DNA of 64,000 nucleotides from Isoetes taiwanensis (taxonomy: Eukaryota; Streptophyta; Lycopodiopsida; Isoetales; Isoetaceae), in the NCBI GenBank assembly GCA_021234155.1, contig JAJEKV010000034.1, forward strand, positions 9,997,614-10,061,613, given 5' to 3'. How positions within the stretch are numbered: the first letter of the stretch is position 1; each line of letters opens with the position of its first letter. The position numbers were made by a program, and so were the translations under genes. Positions 45,694 to 56,401 of the stretch are shown piece after piece. The notes under the pieces are model-generated. The model saw only the letters and a program-made list of their open reading frames with translations. It was not told the DNA's origin and made no database searches.

Positions 45694-46910
45694 CATGGTT
45701 ATCGGGAACGGCGTTCCGAACGCCGTTCCGGTTCCGAACACGTTCCGGGGCATGCCACGTTCCGGGAACATTTGTTCCCGTTCCAAATGTGTATGTTACC
45801 CGGAATGCCATTCCGACAACGTTCCGGTAAGTTGGGAACGTTGTTTCCAATTATAAAATTTGTTTTGACCATTTCCTTCATCTTTTTTTTCTTATTTTTC
45901 ACTTTTACTTTTGCAAATTTCGATTTTGGTAGGTTTGGGCCTCTGATATTCATTCGTAACAAGAAAAGCCCTTCTCCTCTCTTTTCGTTTCTGCCTGAGT
46001 GGCCGGATACACAGACAGAACAGCTCGATCAACTCGATTCGGTTTCGATCAGTCAGCAGAGGAGGAGAGAAGCAAGCAGCAACGCAGCCCTTCCAGTTCC
46101 AGTCAGACTCCAGAGATTAGGTGGAGAGCAAGCAAAACGCCCCTTCTTTCCTTCTTCTTCATTAGAATGGGTAGTAAATGTCTATATCATTATTGAAAGT
46201 CAGCCAGCCAGCCAGGGAAAACTGAAGTTCCATTTGCTGCCACATAATATTTCATTCATACTCATAGAGCTGAAGCAAAACTAGCCTTTGATTGATTTTC
46301 GTGCATTGTTTATTGCTCTTTAGTTAAATGGAAGAAGAAGCAGAGCACAGAGCTCCCATGCCAAAGAGAGCCAAGTTTAAGCGTGATGCATCTAAATGGT
46401 GAGGATGAAGAAATTGAAGCTGAAGAAGGTAACGGTGATAATGAGAATGAGGATATGCTCATTGCTACTGCTGAAAATGATTTTAGTTCTACTAGTTAAA
46501 GCATTGTCATGAAATTAATGTTTTGAAAACTATTGTTTTAGCTACTTTATTATGAATATGTTTCGAGGCTATCATGCCATATATTTGCTATAATAGAAGA
46601 TTCCTTTTTTATAATGATGGCTTAAGATATATTTGTCATAAAAGTTAAACTATGTGGTGTTTTTATGTTCATTTATAAGAATATATAATACGGTAGAGCC
46701 TTATTTTCATTTGGCCATTATTATACATCACCCTTTGACATTTTAAAATTGAAAACTAGTTCAATAGGTTAATTAGCTCATGGGAACACCAAATCCATTT
46801 TCAAAATTTATTTTTTCCAAAATTGGATGTTCCCGTTCCGAAGTGTTCCAGTTCCGGTTCCGAAAATTGGGGTGTCGTTCCGGTTCCCGTTCCGGTTCCG
46901 GGTAACCATG
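45694..46910. mobile_element. hAT-type DNA transposon, 1217-bp deletion derivative
   Basis: The left end CATGGTTATCGGGAAC and right end (minus strand) CATGGTTACCCGGAAC form terminal inverted repeats, flanked on both sides by a perfect 8-bp target duplication, ATTAGATA (45686-45693 and 46911-46918). Eight-bp duplications are the hallmark of hAT elements. Both ends carry many subterminal CGTTCCGG/GGAACGG words. The interior has a leader-like stretch and a short remnant of a coding region, so the element is non-autonomous. Its perfect target duplication marks it as a fairly recent insertion into the larger element. Confidence 0.9.
46328..46499 (+). pseudogene. Remnant of hAT transposase gene (start and end only)
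   Basis: The ATG at 46328 begins MEEEAEHRAPMPKRAKFK and stops near 46400. In the next frame an acidic tail (EDEEIEAEEGNGDNENED, ending SSTS) runs to a stop at 46499. Basic starts and acidic tails fit a transposase gene whose middle (zinc finger, RNase H-like core, dimerisation region) has been deleted. The family is inferred from the element ends, not from this remnant. Confidence 0.45.
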
Positions 46911-46918
46911 ATTAGATA

Positions 46919-47335
46919 TCATATTTATGAAAAGAGGTGAGGACAATCGTCATGGCAATTTCACTGAGTCTCTTGGACAGAATCTAGAACAATACCAAGC
47001 TGCTTTGATATTCTTGTGATATATGCCTGGACTGCGGCTATAGTCTACGATTTCTGTGTAGCAGTAACAATAGGCATGTCCACTTCCATTGCCTCAGCCA
47101 GTTTCCTGATGTGTCAGAGCCCGATGACATTTCGGTCCCCATACTGTCTGTACCTCCTAATAATTTACGTTGTAGCAGCTGGCTAAATTCAGGACTGCTT
47201 CTTTAACCGTTTCGTGTTATCGTTCTTTACCTCATCCTCAATCTGTGCTTGATCAGATCCTATATATTCAAATGTCGAGCAAGTGCGCTTCTCGGCTGAT
47301 TTTCCTGTGAGGAAGGGCATTGCTGTGTCAAGCTG
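46919..47335. other. Short interval between hAT copy and DUF7869-like gene
   Basis: About 400 bp without a recognisable feature; it may include the 3' untranslated region of the minus-strand gene. Confidence 0.4.
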
Positions 47336-49019
47336 CTAGTTTAGTAATTTTAACTTCTCGAACTTTGGATCAAGCTCTTCGCATTTCTTTTTAGTTCCTT
47401 CTATGAGGGCCCTAGCTTCTGCCAGTCTCTCTTCATAGCCTTTGGCATCTAATTTGTCCAATATGTCATCCAAATTACTCAAATCCATATGTTGAGTAAT
47501 ATTCACATCGTGCTGATCCGTATTTACTTGGTCATCCTGTATATTTTTTTCTTCCTCCACATGGGGGCTCAGCCTGGCCATCTTCTCCAATGTCTCAAAA
47601 AATGACTCCAGGAAATGACATACCTTAGCATCATCTCCGAATGACACACTACGTTTTCCCTGGATCAAAGCCACCCTAGAGGCTGTACCCGCTGAGAAAA
47701 AATCAAGAACAGTCCCGTCAATGGGAACTAGCTCATTAACTATGTGATAAATATAAGATGTCTTGGCTTGACTTTTCAAAACAAAGTCACTGTCCATGTT
47801 TGCCCAAGAAAACTTAGGCTTGCCTATGAAATACATCATGTATTTTTTCTTCAATTTCTCATCCTGCTCTTCGTTGCCTGTAATTTCGTGTTTCGGAATG
47901 GAAGTGCTTTTCGGGGCGTTGTTCACCTATGTCAATTTGAGTTCGAAACTAGGCTACAAGGGAATCACACGAGCCTCACTTCTGTTAATGGTCACATGCG
48001 TGATGTAGTATTAGAACTCTTTGACCATTTTCTTGCTTACCCAGCCCTGCTCTTCATAAGCACCAATGGATACATGTGAACTACCTTGCACCTGACTTTG
48101 GCTATATAAGCAATTAGGTAGTTGACCAGATCTCAAAAACATGACAATATGATAGACCTTGATAGTAGTCATGCTAGCAATCCTGTTGAAGAGGTCCAGA
48201 TATTTCTTTACATCCCATACTGTCTTCTGCATATGCTACCCATGCAGGACACGCATCTCCTGGCCTGACAACCAAGAACATGCCTTTCTGGACATCCTGG
48301 TATGCGTCGAATATTTCAACTGCATTTTTAGGTTTATCCTTTGCAGGTCCCACGTAAGGTGGGGGAGCATTACATTCATCAACCACAATTGGATCTGCCT
48401 CGGCTAATGGTTCTTGCCTCGTTGTAGGCTAGAAGCTACGTATTTCAGTATTGCCAGAGGGAACATACCCTAGGACATGCATCAGATCAGACCAGTAGTC
48501 AATAACTTCACTCATGTAAGAATTGGACCATGAGTTCACTTCAGCCCTAGAGATATTAGCCCAATGCATCATGTACTTTGCAGTAGACAACCTTAAAGCA
48601 TCTATGTCCTTTAGACTTGCATACAGCTTCACAGACTTTGGAGAGCCAATCGGTATCATGGGCACACTATTGTCATCGGCTTTCCACATCCGAATACCCT
48701 TATCTGGCAACCATTCTCTATGGCCTGGTCTCATCTTGTAATACATTAGTGGCCACCCATCCTTCATGCAGAACTTGAACAATAAGGCCTCCAAATGACC
48801 AACCAAGCGATCCTTCTTATCAGGAATGTATCCTTTCACGAAAGACTTCCAATCAAGAACCTATGTAACAAGGTATGGTGTTGGTGCCTTGGTGCTACAT
48901 TCTCGAAAGAGTTGCATTAGCTCTGGAATAGTAAGTGCATCCGACCTGCGCATTAAAGTGGAGTAGTTACCAAAGAGTGCATCAATATCATCATGGGTAT
49001 GTCCAACCATTATAAAACC
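47336..49019 (-). pseudogene. Decayed TE protein: DUF7869-like core, BAH-like segment, methyltransferase-like domain
   Basis: From 49019 down: GFIMVGHTHDDIDALFG, then PELMQLFRECSTKAPTPYLV and DWKSFVKGYI. I recognise the GHTHxDID(A/Q)LF motif and following helices from transposon-derived DUF7869-type proteins. Next, near 48287-48221, KGMFLVVRPGDACPAWVAY resembles a small BAH/Tudor-like module. The last frame (47926-47336, 196 codons) holds KPKFSWANM (residues 37-45) and GTVLDFFSAGTASRVALIQG (71-90), like motif I of SAM-dependent methyltransferases, then a coiled-coil tail. In-frame TAG codons near 48868 and 48429 and a frameshift near 48200 show decay. The region N-terminal to GHTH is missing. 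The domain names are from memory of the families; the fusion is read from collinearity. Confidence 0.6.
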
Positions 49020-49427
49020 TAGCTGTATTTTGTTCCTCTAGCAATGTTGTAGGCTGTCTCGCCTTCACCTTATGAGTAATAGCTCGTTTCAGCCCCTTAC
49101 TGTGACGAGCCTGCCGAGTTGAACCTTCTGGCAACTCGGGAACTTGTCAACCCTAAGGCTAGATTTATGTTGGTGTGAATTTAGGTGAAGAATTAAATCT
49201 TCCTTTGCAATTAAAATTCACAGTCTAAACTCAACAGACGATTTTGCTTATGCGTTCATTCTGTAAGGGACTCGCAAAGAACACAAAAAACTGGCCGATA
49301 GGCTTGTCATTCATCACAACAGCAATATACAATGTGTGGTAAAATCTGAATGGTGAGCTGACCATAGGAACAATGTCTAGCTACCCCATAATGAAATAAG
49401 AAAATATGCAAAGGCAAGAGAGAGGAC

Positions 49428-50185
49428 AATGGCGACAACTTCTCATCGGGATAAAAAACCCCGCCCTTTCGAGTTTTTGAGGAAAACCCTAATGAGAAAA
49501 GGTCGCCAACTGCCTCGAGGATGCCTTGAAGAGAAAGGTAGGAACTTGGTAAAGCCAGCCCAAATGTGCATCAACACCATAGAATGTGTGAAACCTGGAA
49601 AAAGGGAGAAATGACTAGAAAGTACCTGTTAAATGTTAAGAAAATATGTACAACCATGGCAGGGGAGCACCCCTAAGAAAATAGTTCCCAAAAAACAAAA
49701 ACACTCATTAGACATTAGAAACCGTAAACAAACATATAGAGAAATAGAAAGCATCACCGAGAGGTGGAAAAAAATAGCATCACCAACAGGTGGAAATCAT
49801 CTAGCATCACCCAACGGGTGGTAAAATATATAGAGCATCACCCAGTGGGTGGAAAAATAATTTGCATCACCCATCGGGTGGGAAAAAAGCATCACCCAAC
49901 GGGTGGTCAGTACTGAACAAAAATATATAAAAATAGATAACAATAATCACCATAGCAACACTCAATGAGTGGAGGATTAATGGAGTTAGTATCGAAAAGG
50001 AAATAAACATGAACATGAAACAAACTCAAAAATATATAAAAGGGCGGGTAGGGAGGGAAGCAATGGGCAAGGAAGAGACGCTGCTGTGAGAAGACGCCGA
50101 TAACCAAACACAAGAATGAATAGTGCATATAGAGCTGCTCATCCCTTCCCAGAATGCCGATCCGATGGCTCGGATCGATGCCTAT
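49428..50185 (-). other. Promoter-leader module A
   Basis: Minus-strand order: hairpin (CGATCCGAGCCATCGGATCG, about 50150-50180), TATA word CTCTATATGCAC near 50121-50132, leader with ATCGGCGTCTTCTCACAGCAG, a tandem array of small hairpins (49748-49912), and an end block GGGTTTTCCTCAAAAACTCG plus GGGCGGGGTTTTTTATCCCG (49500-49440). It points toward the DUF7869-like gene. It shares this architecture with modules at 50391, 50771, 51530 and 54560. An LTR-like or promoter-exon origin is possible. Confidence 0.5.
49748..49912. repeat. Tandem hairpin array GCATCACCCAACGGGTGG
   Basis: Six units near 49752, 49778, 49803, 49834, 49864 and 49890 share GCATCACCnAnnGGTGG, each a small palindrome (CACCC with GGGTG). 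The spacers differ while the palindrome halves covary: the first two have ACCGAGAGGT and ACCAACAGGT, the others CACCCANNGGGTG. Confidence 0.9.
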
Positions 50186-50390
50186 TCTGGTAAGGGACTC
50201 GCAAAGAACACAAAAACTGGCCGACATCCAGAGAACTTCCTTTATATCAGCCCCGCTAACGAGAAACATCAAGACATTGAGTTAGAGTCCAAATGACATA
50301 GGAAGAGTAAGAAGACGACGACCGCCATGATGAATGAAGTGATCCAAGAAATAACTATTGCAAAATCGCATCCCAATGCTAGTTGAAAAA

Positions 50391-50580
50391 TAGAATCCCA
50401 TCGATCCGAGACATCGGATCGCCATTCTAGAATGGGGCGAGCATGCATGTCTTGCATGCATGCATGCGGCGCATGCCCTTTCTGGTTGGAAGTTCGCTAT
50501 TTTAGGCGCGGTTCTGCATCAACGTCTCATCGGCGCTTCCTCTTATCTCTCAGCAGTTTCTTATTCTCTTTTCTTTGAAT
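50391..50580 (+). other. Promoter-leader module B
   Basis: Begins TAGAATCCCATCGATCCGAG, contains the palindrome CCATTCTAGAATGG and repeated GCATGC words, then a CTATTTTAGG near-TATA word and a leader with CTCATCGGCGCTTCCTCTT. It is the same head as module C (50771) but lacks that module's downstream part. Confidence 0.5.
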
Positions 50581-50770
50581 CCAGACAGGGGAGAAGCTTC
50601 TCCCTGTTTGGTTTAGCGAATTTGGCGTTTCTTTCATGCTGTGGCATGTCCTTTCTCGGCCTTGGCTCTTCTTTTAGCCTTCATTCTGTGACCTTCGTCC
50701 TCGATCCCAGTTTTGTTAAGGAAGTCCTTTGGTATTCGGGCGGTTTGTTGGTTTCATGCGAGCCCCATTC

Positions 50771-51285
50771 TAGAATCCCATCGATCCGAGACATCGGATC
50801 GCCATTCTAGAATGGGGCGAGCATGCATGCATGCGGCGCATGCCCTTTCTGGTTGGAAGTTCGCTATTTTAGGCGCGGTTCTGCATCAACGTCTCATCGG
50901 CGCTTCCTCTTCTCTCTCCGCAGTTTCTTATTCTCTTTTCTTTGAACCCACCCTCCCCCCCTTCTTTGTTTATTGTATTTGTCGCCTGGCACGCGTGACC
51001 AGCCCCTCTATTTGAAGAGGTTTTTGTTTTATTGTCGCGTGGCACGCGTGATCAGCCCCTCCACTCTGGGAGGTTTGTTTTGTCACGTTTTTTTGTGTTG
51101 GTGATGTGCAGGTACAGGTTGGCGAGCGGCATCTGTTTCGACTTCTCCATTCGTGGGTTTTGGGAGCGATTTCTCTGCCTTACGTTTGTCCAAGCCCCTT
51201 GTCGAAGGCTTATCACTAGGGTTTTTCCTCGAAAACTCGAAAGGGCGGGGTTTTTTAATCCCGGTGATAAGCTTTCGGCAGGTAC
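50771..51285 (+). other. Promoter-leader module C
   Basis: Repeats the head of module B (TAGAATCCCATCGATCCGAG to TCTTTTCTTTGAA) with one 15-bp gap, then continues through two direct repeats containing GGCACGCGTGA(C/T)CAGCCCCTC (50975-51077) to the end block CTAGGGTTTTTCCTCGAAAA and GGGCGGGGTTTTTTAATCCC (51208-51270). The end block is the inverted counterpart of module A's. Confidence 0.5.
50975..51077 (+). repeat. Two copies of a 56-bp hairpin-bearing unit
   Basis: GTCGC(C/G)TGGCACGCGTGA, CAGCCCCTC and GAGGTTT occur at about 50978 and 51034. Each contains the palindrome CACGCGTG and a CCCTC/GAGGT small stem. Confidence 0.85.
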
Positions 51286-51529
51286 ACCAGCCAAACATCT
51301 ATTAGCATTGTATTTTATGGGGTCCAACTTATATAATTGGATAAATATTCGAAGTGAAGTGGTGTTCTCATTGAGCTTTGTAAAACATTGAGTACAAATG
51401 GATCCCTCACTAGGGATAGATAAATTTGAAAAATGAACTTTAAATGCTCTGAAACTAGACAATCATCGAGAGCATGATGAAACTGAAGAAAAAGATAGTT
51501 TTATCCGCCACTTGGTCGATGCAAAGGTG

Positions 51530-52385
51530 AGAAGACTCGATGACTGCTCCTCATCGGGAAGAAGAACCACGCCTTCCTAGGTTTTGAGGAAACCCAAGGA
51601 AATAGTTGAAGCACGACCCCACGCACTATGGCAACCACAAGTCCTTAAACAATCCTGCAGAATCAAGGCTGAAAGAAAAATAACCCGTCAATGAGTTAGA
51701 TGCCATAGGCAAGAAGACTCGGAGGCTCCACGGCCACGCCGAGAAAGAAACAACAACCCGACCAATCGGGGAACCATCCGCGGAATGACCATCGCGAAAA
51801 AAAAAAACAACCGATTAGTGTTTGCCTCGAGGCTACAAAGACCACGCCGAGAAAAAACAATAAATATGATCTCGGAGGCAACAGCACCACGCCGAGAGAA
51901 AACGTGAATAATAAATATTGACTCAGAGGTTACAATGCCACCACGAGGCTATAATGCCACACCTGAGAGAAAACATGAATAAATAAAATACTTCGGAGGT
52001 TACAAATTGCCCCCAAGAAAGAATAATAAGTCCGCCCGGAGGCTATAGCCGCCAATTAAAAAAAAGAAATGAAACATAAACACATCTACACTTACAAAGA
52101 ATATAGAAAAGACACATGTAGGATGTCAGAAGCTGCGAGCGACCCAGAAAATATAGAAAAATAGATAGAAAATAAAGATGACCAACCGACCAAAATCGAC
52201 CAAGAGGGAGGGGCGGGGGGGGAAACTTGAGGAGCCAAAGAAGAGAGAACAGGAAAGGGAGCTCAAGAGAACGCCGATGACTAGAAATGAGACAAGAGGT
52301 TGAATAAATAGGAGACGTGAAGGAGAACGTCCCCATCCAAGGAATGTCGGTTCTATTGCTGTCACAATAGAACCGTGGCATTCCC
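51530..52385 (-). other. Promoter-leader module D
   Basis: Minus-strand order: hairpin with ACGGTTCTATTG/CAATAGAACCG arms (52341-52384), TATTTATTCAACC TATA-like word (about 52300), leader with GTCATCGGCGTTCTCTTGAG, tandem hairpin array (51716-52056), and an end block GGTTTCCTCAAAACCTAGG, then TTCCCGATGAGGAGCAG. The architecture matches modules A and C although the hairpin sequences are different. Confidence 0.5.
51716..52056. repeat. Tandem hairpin array CTCGGAGGCTACAA...GCCGAG
   Basis: Five to six units of about 55-70 bp repeat (C/A)TCGGAGG(C/T)TAC(A/C)A, GCCACGCCGAGA and AAAAC(A/G)TGAATAA words. CTCGG and CCGAG halves can pair within each unit. This is a different sequence family from the array in module A but lies in the same relative place. 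Confidence 0.8.
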
Positions 52386-53753
52386 TTTATTTTTCATGGG
52401 TAGTTCGCATGTGTGCGGCTACCTACTATCCACCATTGTAGAAAATCTGCTGAGATGAATGAGAAGCCTAGTCTAGTCCGGGCGGTTTGTTGGTTCCATG
52501 CGAGCCCCATTCTAGAATGAGCAAAAACAAATTGTGTGGAATGTAACCTTAGACGATGTATCTTGTAAAGGCAACTGAAAATATATCTACAGTATTTGTC
52601 AAAGAACCCTGGAATACATGGAAGGAAATAGGTTTGAGACCCTGTTAACCAACGAAGCTCCAAACTATCTGAAACCCAATTTAGAAAACCTAGGACATAT
52701 ATCCCTACATAGTCTAGAATTATAGTGAGTTCAAAACTTCAAGATAAATAACCAATATCAATAGAATAAAAACTGTTCGAAAAAATTAGAAAGATACCCA
52801 CATGCATGTATCTAGACAAAATTGAATAAGCCACGAAAGGGACTCGGTGAAAGAAAAGGTTCAAGTGAATATTTACAAATGAATAAGTGTAAGTTAAGGA
52901 AATAATAGCTGGTTATAGATAGATATATGGCAGGTTGACAAACTAATGGTGAAGATAAGGAGCGGTAATGTATTGTTAGTGAGTCATAGCTGCATGACAA
53001 AAATGAACCCCTGGAAAGCAAGTCGTTCTAGATACAAGTGCATTGAAGAACACAGCGGCAAAACTGCAACGGTGGAGTTGGAGGTTGCAAAGGTTCCATC
53101 CCTAGGGTAATGGCAATAGACCAAGGGGAGTGTTAGTGGAAACATTGAACAAAGCAACCGAATGAAAATAACATATCATCTCGAGCTCATTTGCTAACTA
53201 GAAGATGAAAAAAGATAAGACCTTCAAGAAACGACAGATGAGTCTATAGAAGAAGAATGGAGTGTTCTGATCACAATACAAGTCCCAAAAATAAAACCGC
53301 CATTAATCTAGCAACAACAGTGTATCTCCTATGTGCACAATGATGGTCCACCATAATAACAAAAAATCATACAAATCAATTTTTGAAGCAAGACAATATG
53401 TGCCATGCAACAAGGAAGGAAATGCCCAAGAGAATACAACAAGTTAACTCCAACAATGAAAAGAAAACAACAGTATTAGAGGGACTGAGTGGAGATCGAG
53501 TTTAAAATCGAGGTTGAGGTCAAAGGCAGAGCCAAAATGGATAAAGAGGGCAAGCACAAATGATTGGGTTAAAAACCACGACTCATTGAATTGGCAGCGG
53601 TCAAGCTTGTTCTAATATGAGAGGATCAAAAATATAAGTTGGCAAGAGGAGCCCAGTTAAAGCTATCTATTGTGAGAGGATAACAACATAAGTAAACGAG
53701 ATGAGGCCCGCGAAAGCGAAGTCTGTACGATGACTACAAGATAAGAAGCATAC
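52386..53753. other. Unassigned interval
   Basis: 1.4 kb with no supported gene. The phrase GGGCGGTTTGTTGGTT(C/T)CATGC, then GAGCCCCATTCTAGAAT, at 52478-52518 duplicates 50736-50775, the segment just upstream of module C. Confidence 0.45.
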
Positions 53754-53849
53754 GTTAGCGGGAATATTAAACTCAACCAACTAAAGCTAAAAACAAAATG
53801 GGTTAGCGGGAATATTAAACTTAACCAATTAAAGCTAAAACCAAAATGG
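53754..53849 (+). repeat. Two tandem copies of a 48-bp unit
   Basis: GTTAGCGGGAATATTAAACT opens each copy, at 53754 and 53802; both end in AAAATGG. A clean local duplication with four differences. Confidence 0.9.
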
Positions 53850-53904
53850 ATTGACAGTACCATGGCTCGAACCCTCATCCATAAGATGACAAACCTACAC
53901 CTTA

Positions 53905-54405
53905 ACACGTCAACCGTCTATTATCTGTACAAAATACAAAAAGCAATCAAAGGATTCCATCTGAAAAAACAACCTGGACCAGAGATGCATGCGAGAAATG
54001 TTACTCCTTCAATTGACATGCATAAATCAGCCAGCATGCACGAGGCAATTGTGCTAAGGAAGACTGAATCACGCCTGCAAAATGCATAGAAAACTGGCAA
54101 AGCAAGATGAAGACTTCTCAGATGCCTGAGCTGCCCAAATCTCTATGAATTGATTCGATTCTGACGAATCCGCACTACATGCAACAAAATACTGCAAAGA
54201 AGGGCCGCCTTCAAACCATTGGTGTCCCTGTGAGGAAATCAACTGTCTACTATCTGTGCAAAATACGAAAACAATCGAGGAGTTCCATCCGAAAAAGGCA
54301 ATCTGGACTAGAGATGCATGCGAGAAAAGTGACTCCTTCAATTGACATGCACAAATCAACCAGCATTCACGAAGAAATTGTGCGAAGAAAGAATAAATCA
54401 TGCCT
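53905..54405 (+). repeat. Direct duplication, period about 331 bp
   Basis: The block TCTATTATCTGTACAAAATA to AATCACGCCTGC (about 53910-54080) is repeated at 54242-54405 at roughly 80% identity, with TTCAATTGACATGCA(T/C)AAATC shared. Each copy gives a 60-70 codon basic frame, but I recognise no protein. Confidence 0.75.
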
Positions 54406-54483
54406 CAGGTTGTGAATCCTCTGCATAGCATGCTTTCTTTCAAGAAACCATGAGAAAGAGCAAGCGATAAGGGAAGGAAAGAG

Positions 54484-54565
54484 GAAGAGCAATCTAAAAG
54501 GGAAGAAAAGGGGAAGAGCAATCTAAAAAGGAAAAAGAGAAAGAGCAATCTCAAAGGGAAGAAAA
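54484..54565 (+). repeat. Purine-rich tandem repeat
   Basis: AGAGCAATCT(A/C)AAAGG and GGAAGAAAAG(G/A)GG recur three times with period about 28-30 bp. It lies in the leader part of module E. Confidence 0.75.
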
Positions 54566-54715
54566 GAGGATGGATAGAGCCAAGGGAAGCAATGGGCAAG
54601 GAAGAGACGCTGCTGTGAGAAGACGCCGATAACGAAACACAAGAATGAATAGTGCATATATAGCTGCTCATCCCTTCCCAGAATGCCGATCCGATGGCTC
54701 GGATCGATGCCTAAC
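54560..54715 (-). other. Promoter-leader module E
   Basis: Nearly identical to the head of module A: GAAGCAATGGGCAAGGAAGA, GACGCCGATAAC, a TATATA word (minus AGCTATATATGCAC, 54654-54667) and the CGATCCGAGCCATCGGATCG hairpin (54690-54709). The very similar sequence implies recent duplication of module A's head. Confidence 0.55.
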
Positions 54716-55999
54716 ATATTCACAAACTTAACATATTCCAATCTCTAATTGAGCAAAGCAAATAGCTCAAATATTCCCAATGTATTATCAATATATATAC
54801 AACATCAGACCGAGCAAATCAAACAGAAACTTCTAGCTTTAGAATTCAAGCATGATTCCCGGCTACATTTCTGCCATCAGTTTGACCGCTGCCTTGCAGA
54901 TTCACTGCACATGCACCTTCTATAGTTAAAGTTTTCCTCCTATAGTCGATCTAATGTACATCCATGTGTTGCTAACTGAGTATCAAACAATTACTTCCTA
55001 CATTCTTATCTTGATTTCATCAAATTTTAAGTTATAATTAAATTCCAGAATTCTATGATCAAAATGGTCAGAATATTTATGCATGTACCGCACCCCAACA
55101 AGTAGAATTTGGTAGCATGAATGGTTCATCCTCGAGGGAGTGTAGGTGATGATGAGATCCCCCCCAAGGGCATTCTCTAGGCCAGTACGCACCAAGAGTG
55201 CACATGACCCGGAGGGTCATATGAGAGGAGCACAACATTGTGGGCGATGATGGACGCCACAATTCTCTAGCCATCCATGGACCCACTAAAGCTCGGGACG
55301 GGGAGATGCAACCCTTCCTATCTCATCGGACCGGAGAGATGCAATCCGAAGTTCCCAGTGGGTGATACCATGAGACTAAGTTTCGGCAGGTTATAGTCAC
55401 ACCAGAGCTCGATTTAGCCCATCTGCAAAGTATGCACAGGAGGGGTGGATGGTATGGTCAACCCTAACCATTGTCTATAGCCCAGCCCCGCCATTGTTAT
55501 ATCTCGATCTGCTTTATCTTGAGGCCCAGCCGTCAGTCTACCTCCCTTATGAGTTTGAGCCTGGGTAGGAGCTATTCTGCTTTATGATGTATTATTATCT
55601 GTGATGGATCTATGAATGGATAGATAATACGACTCTTCGAGGTAGCTGATTGTATTGTTATTGCTAGTGCTGATGTTTATGTTTATGCTTCCGCTGTTAT
55701 ATGGGGCCCCTAGGGGAAGGGCGCGCAAGACACCTTCATGTCCCTTCCCGCACCATGGCCATCCTAGGTGCGGGATAGATGGAGGGCCCATGCAGCAGGT
55801 GTGCTAGATGGGGGATTTCCCCCGAGATGTACGATGGGGCATCGTATGTTTGGTGGGGAGCGTCACATAAGCCACATATTATAGGCACGTCAAAGGGAAT
55901 TGCAAGGAAGTTTACATGGAATTTCTAATTTTCACGGTTGCAGGGGATTCATAAATTTAAAAGCCAAGGGTAGTAATTATGCCACGTTTTTTTTGCATG
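54716..55999. other. Unassigned interval
   Basis: 1.3 kb with no named gene. The block 55240-55870 is GC-richer than its surroundings, with GATGCAA(C/T)CC and GTGGGTGATACC-type phrases. Minus-strand frames of about 70 codons show no motif. It may be an old inserted sequence. Confidence 0.4.
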
Positions 56000-56296
56000 A
56001 TGTAGCAAAACCCTGTACAAGACCCGGCTCTTCCACATTATGAAGAGGTTCTTGTGTCTTGGTGAAAGCCAGTTGCTAGGAAAGGTACTACATATGCTCA
56101 GCAATATCGTGATTGCTGGCATAAAAAGTGGAGACCAAATCCTGGTGACAGACCACGCTATCAGCCTCTTAAAACCATAGACTATGGTTGGTCAGCTGAG
56201 CCCAAGCCATTGTTCACAATAGTTCCTGCAAATGTAGGTGTAGAACTGCAGGAACTATTGGCTAAAGAGGCAACTGAAGGTGACGAGGACAATTAA
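56000..56296 (+). pseudogene. Unrecognised frame with acidic C-terminus
   Basis: After one in-frame TGA near 56064 the frame reads ARKGTTYAQQYRDCWHKKW, RPNPGDRPRYQPLKTIDYGW, KPLFTIVPANVGVELQELL and ends KEATEGDEDN at 56296. Composition (Trp, Tyr, basic patches, acidic tail) looks like real protein. I do not recognise the family. It ends tail to tail, 105 bp from the next minus-strand frame. Confidence 0.4.
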
Positions 56297-56401
56297 ACAA
56301 GTTACTCAAGTTCGATACATCAGATAATATTCATTATGCTTATATATTTAATAAGTGCTTACATCATTATATCCTTAATAGGTGCACACATCATCACTGA
56401 T

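Noticed and set aside
45694-46910. Foldback or Mutator-like element
   Set aside because: The terminal repeats are short and the target duplication is exactly 8 bp, which fits hAT rather than the 9-11 bp of Mutator.
49748-49912. CRISPR-like array of GCATCACCC units
   Set aside because: Spacers are only 7-13 bp, units degenerate gradually, and there are no cas genes.
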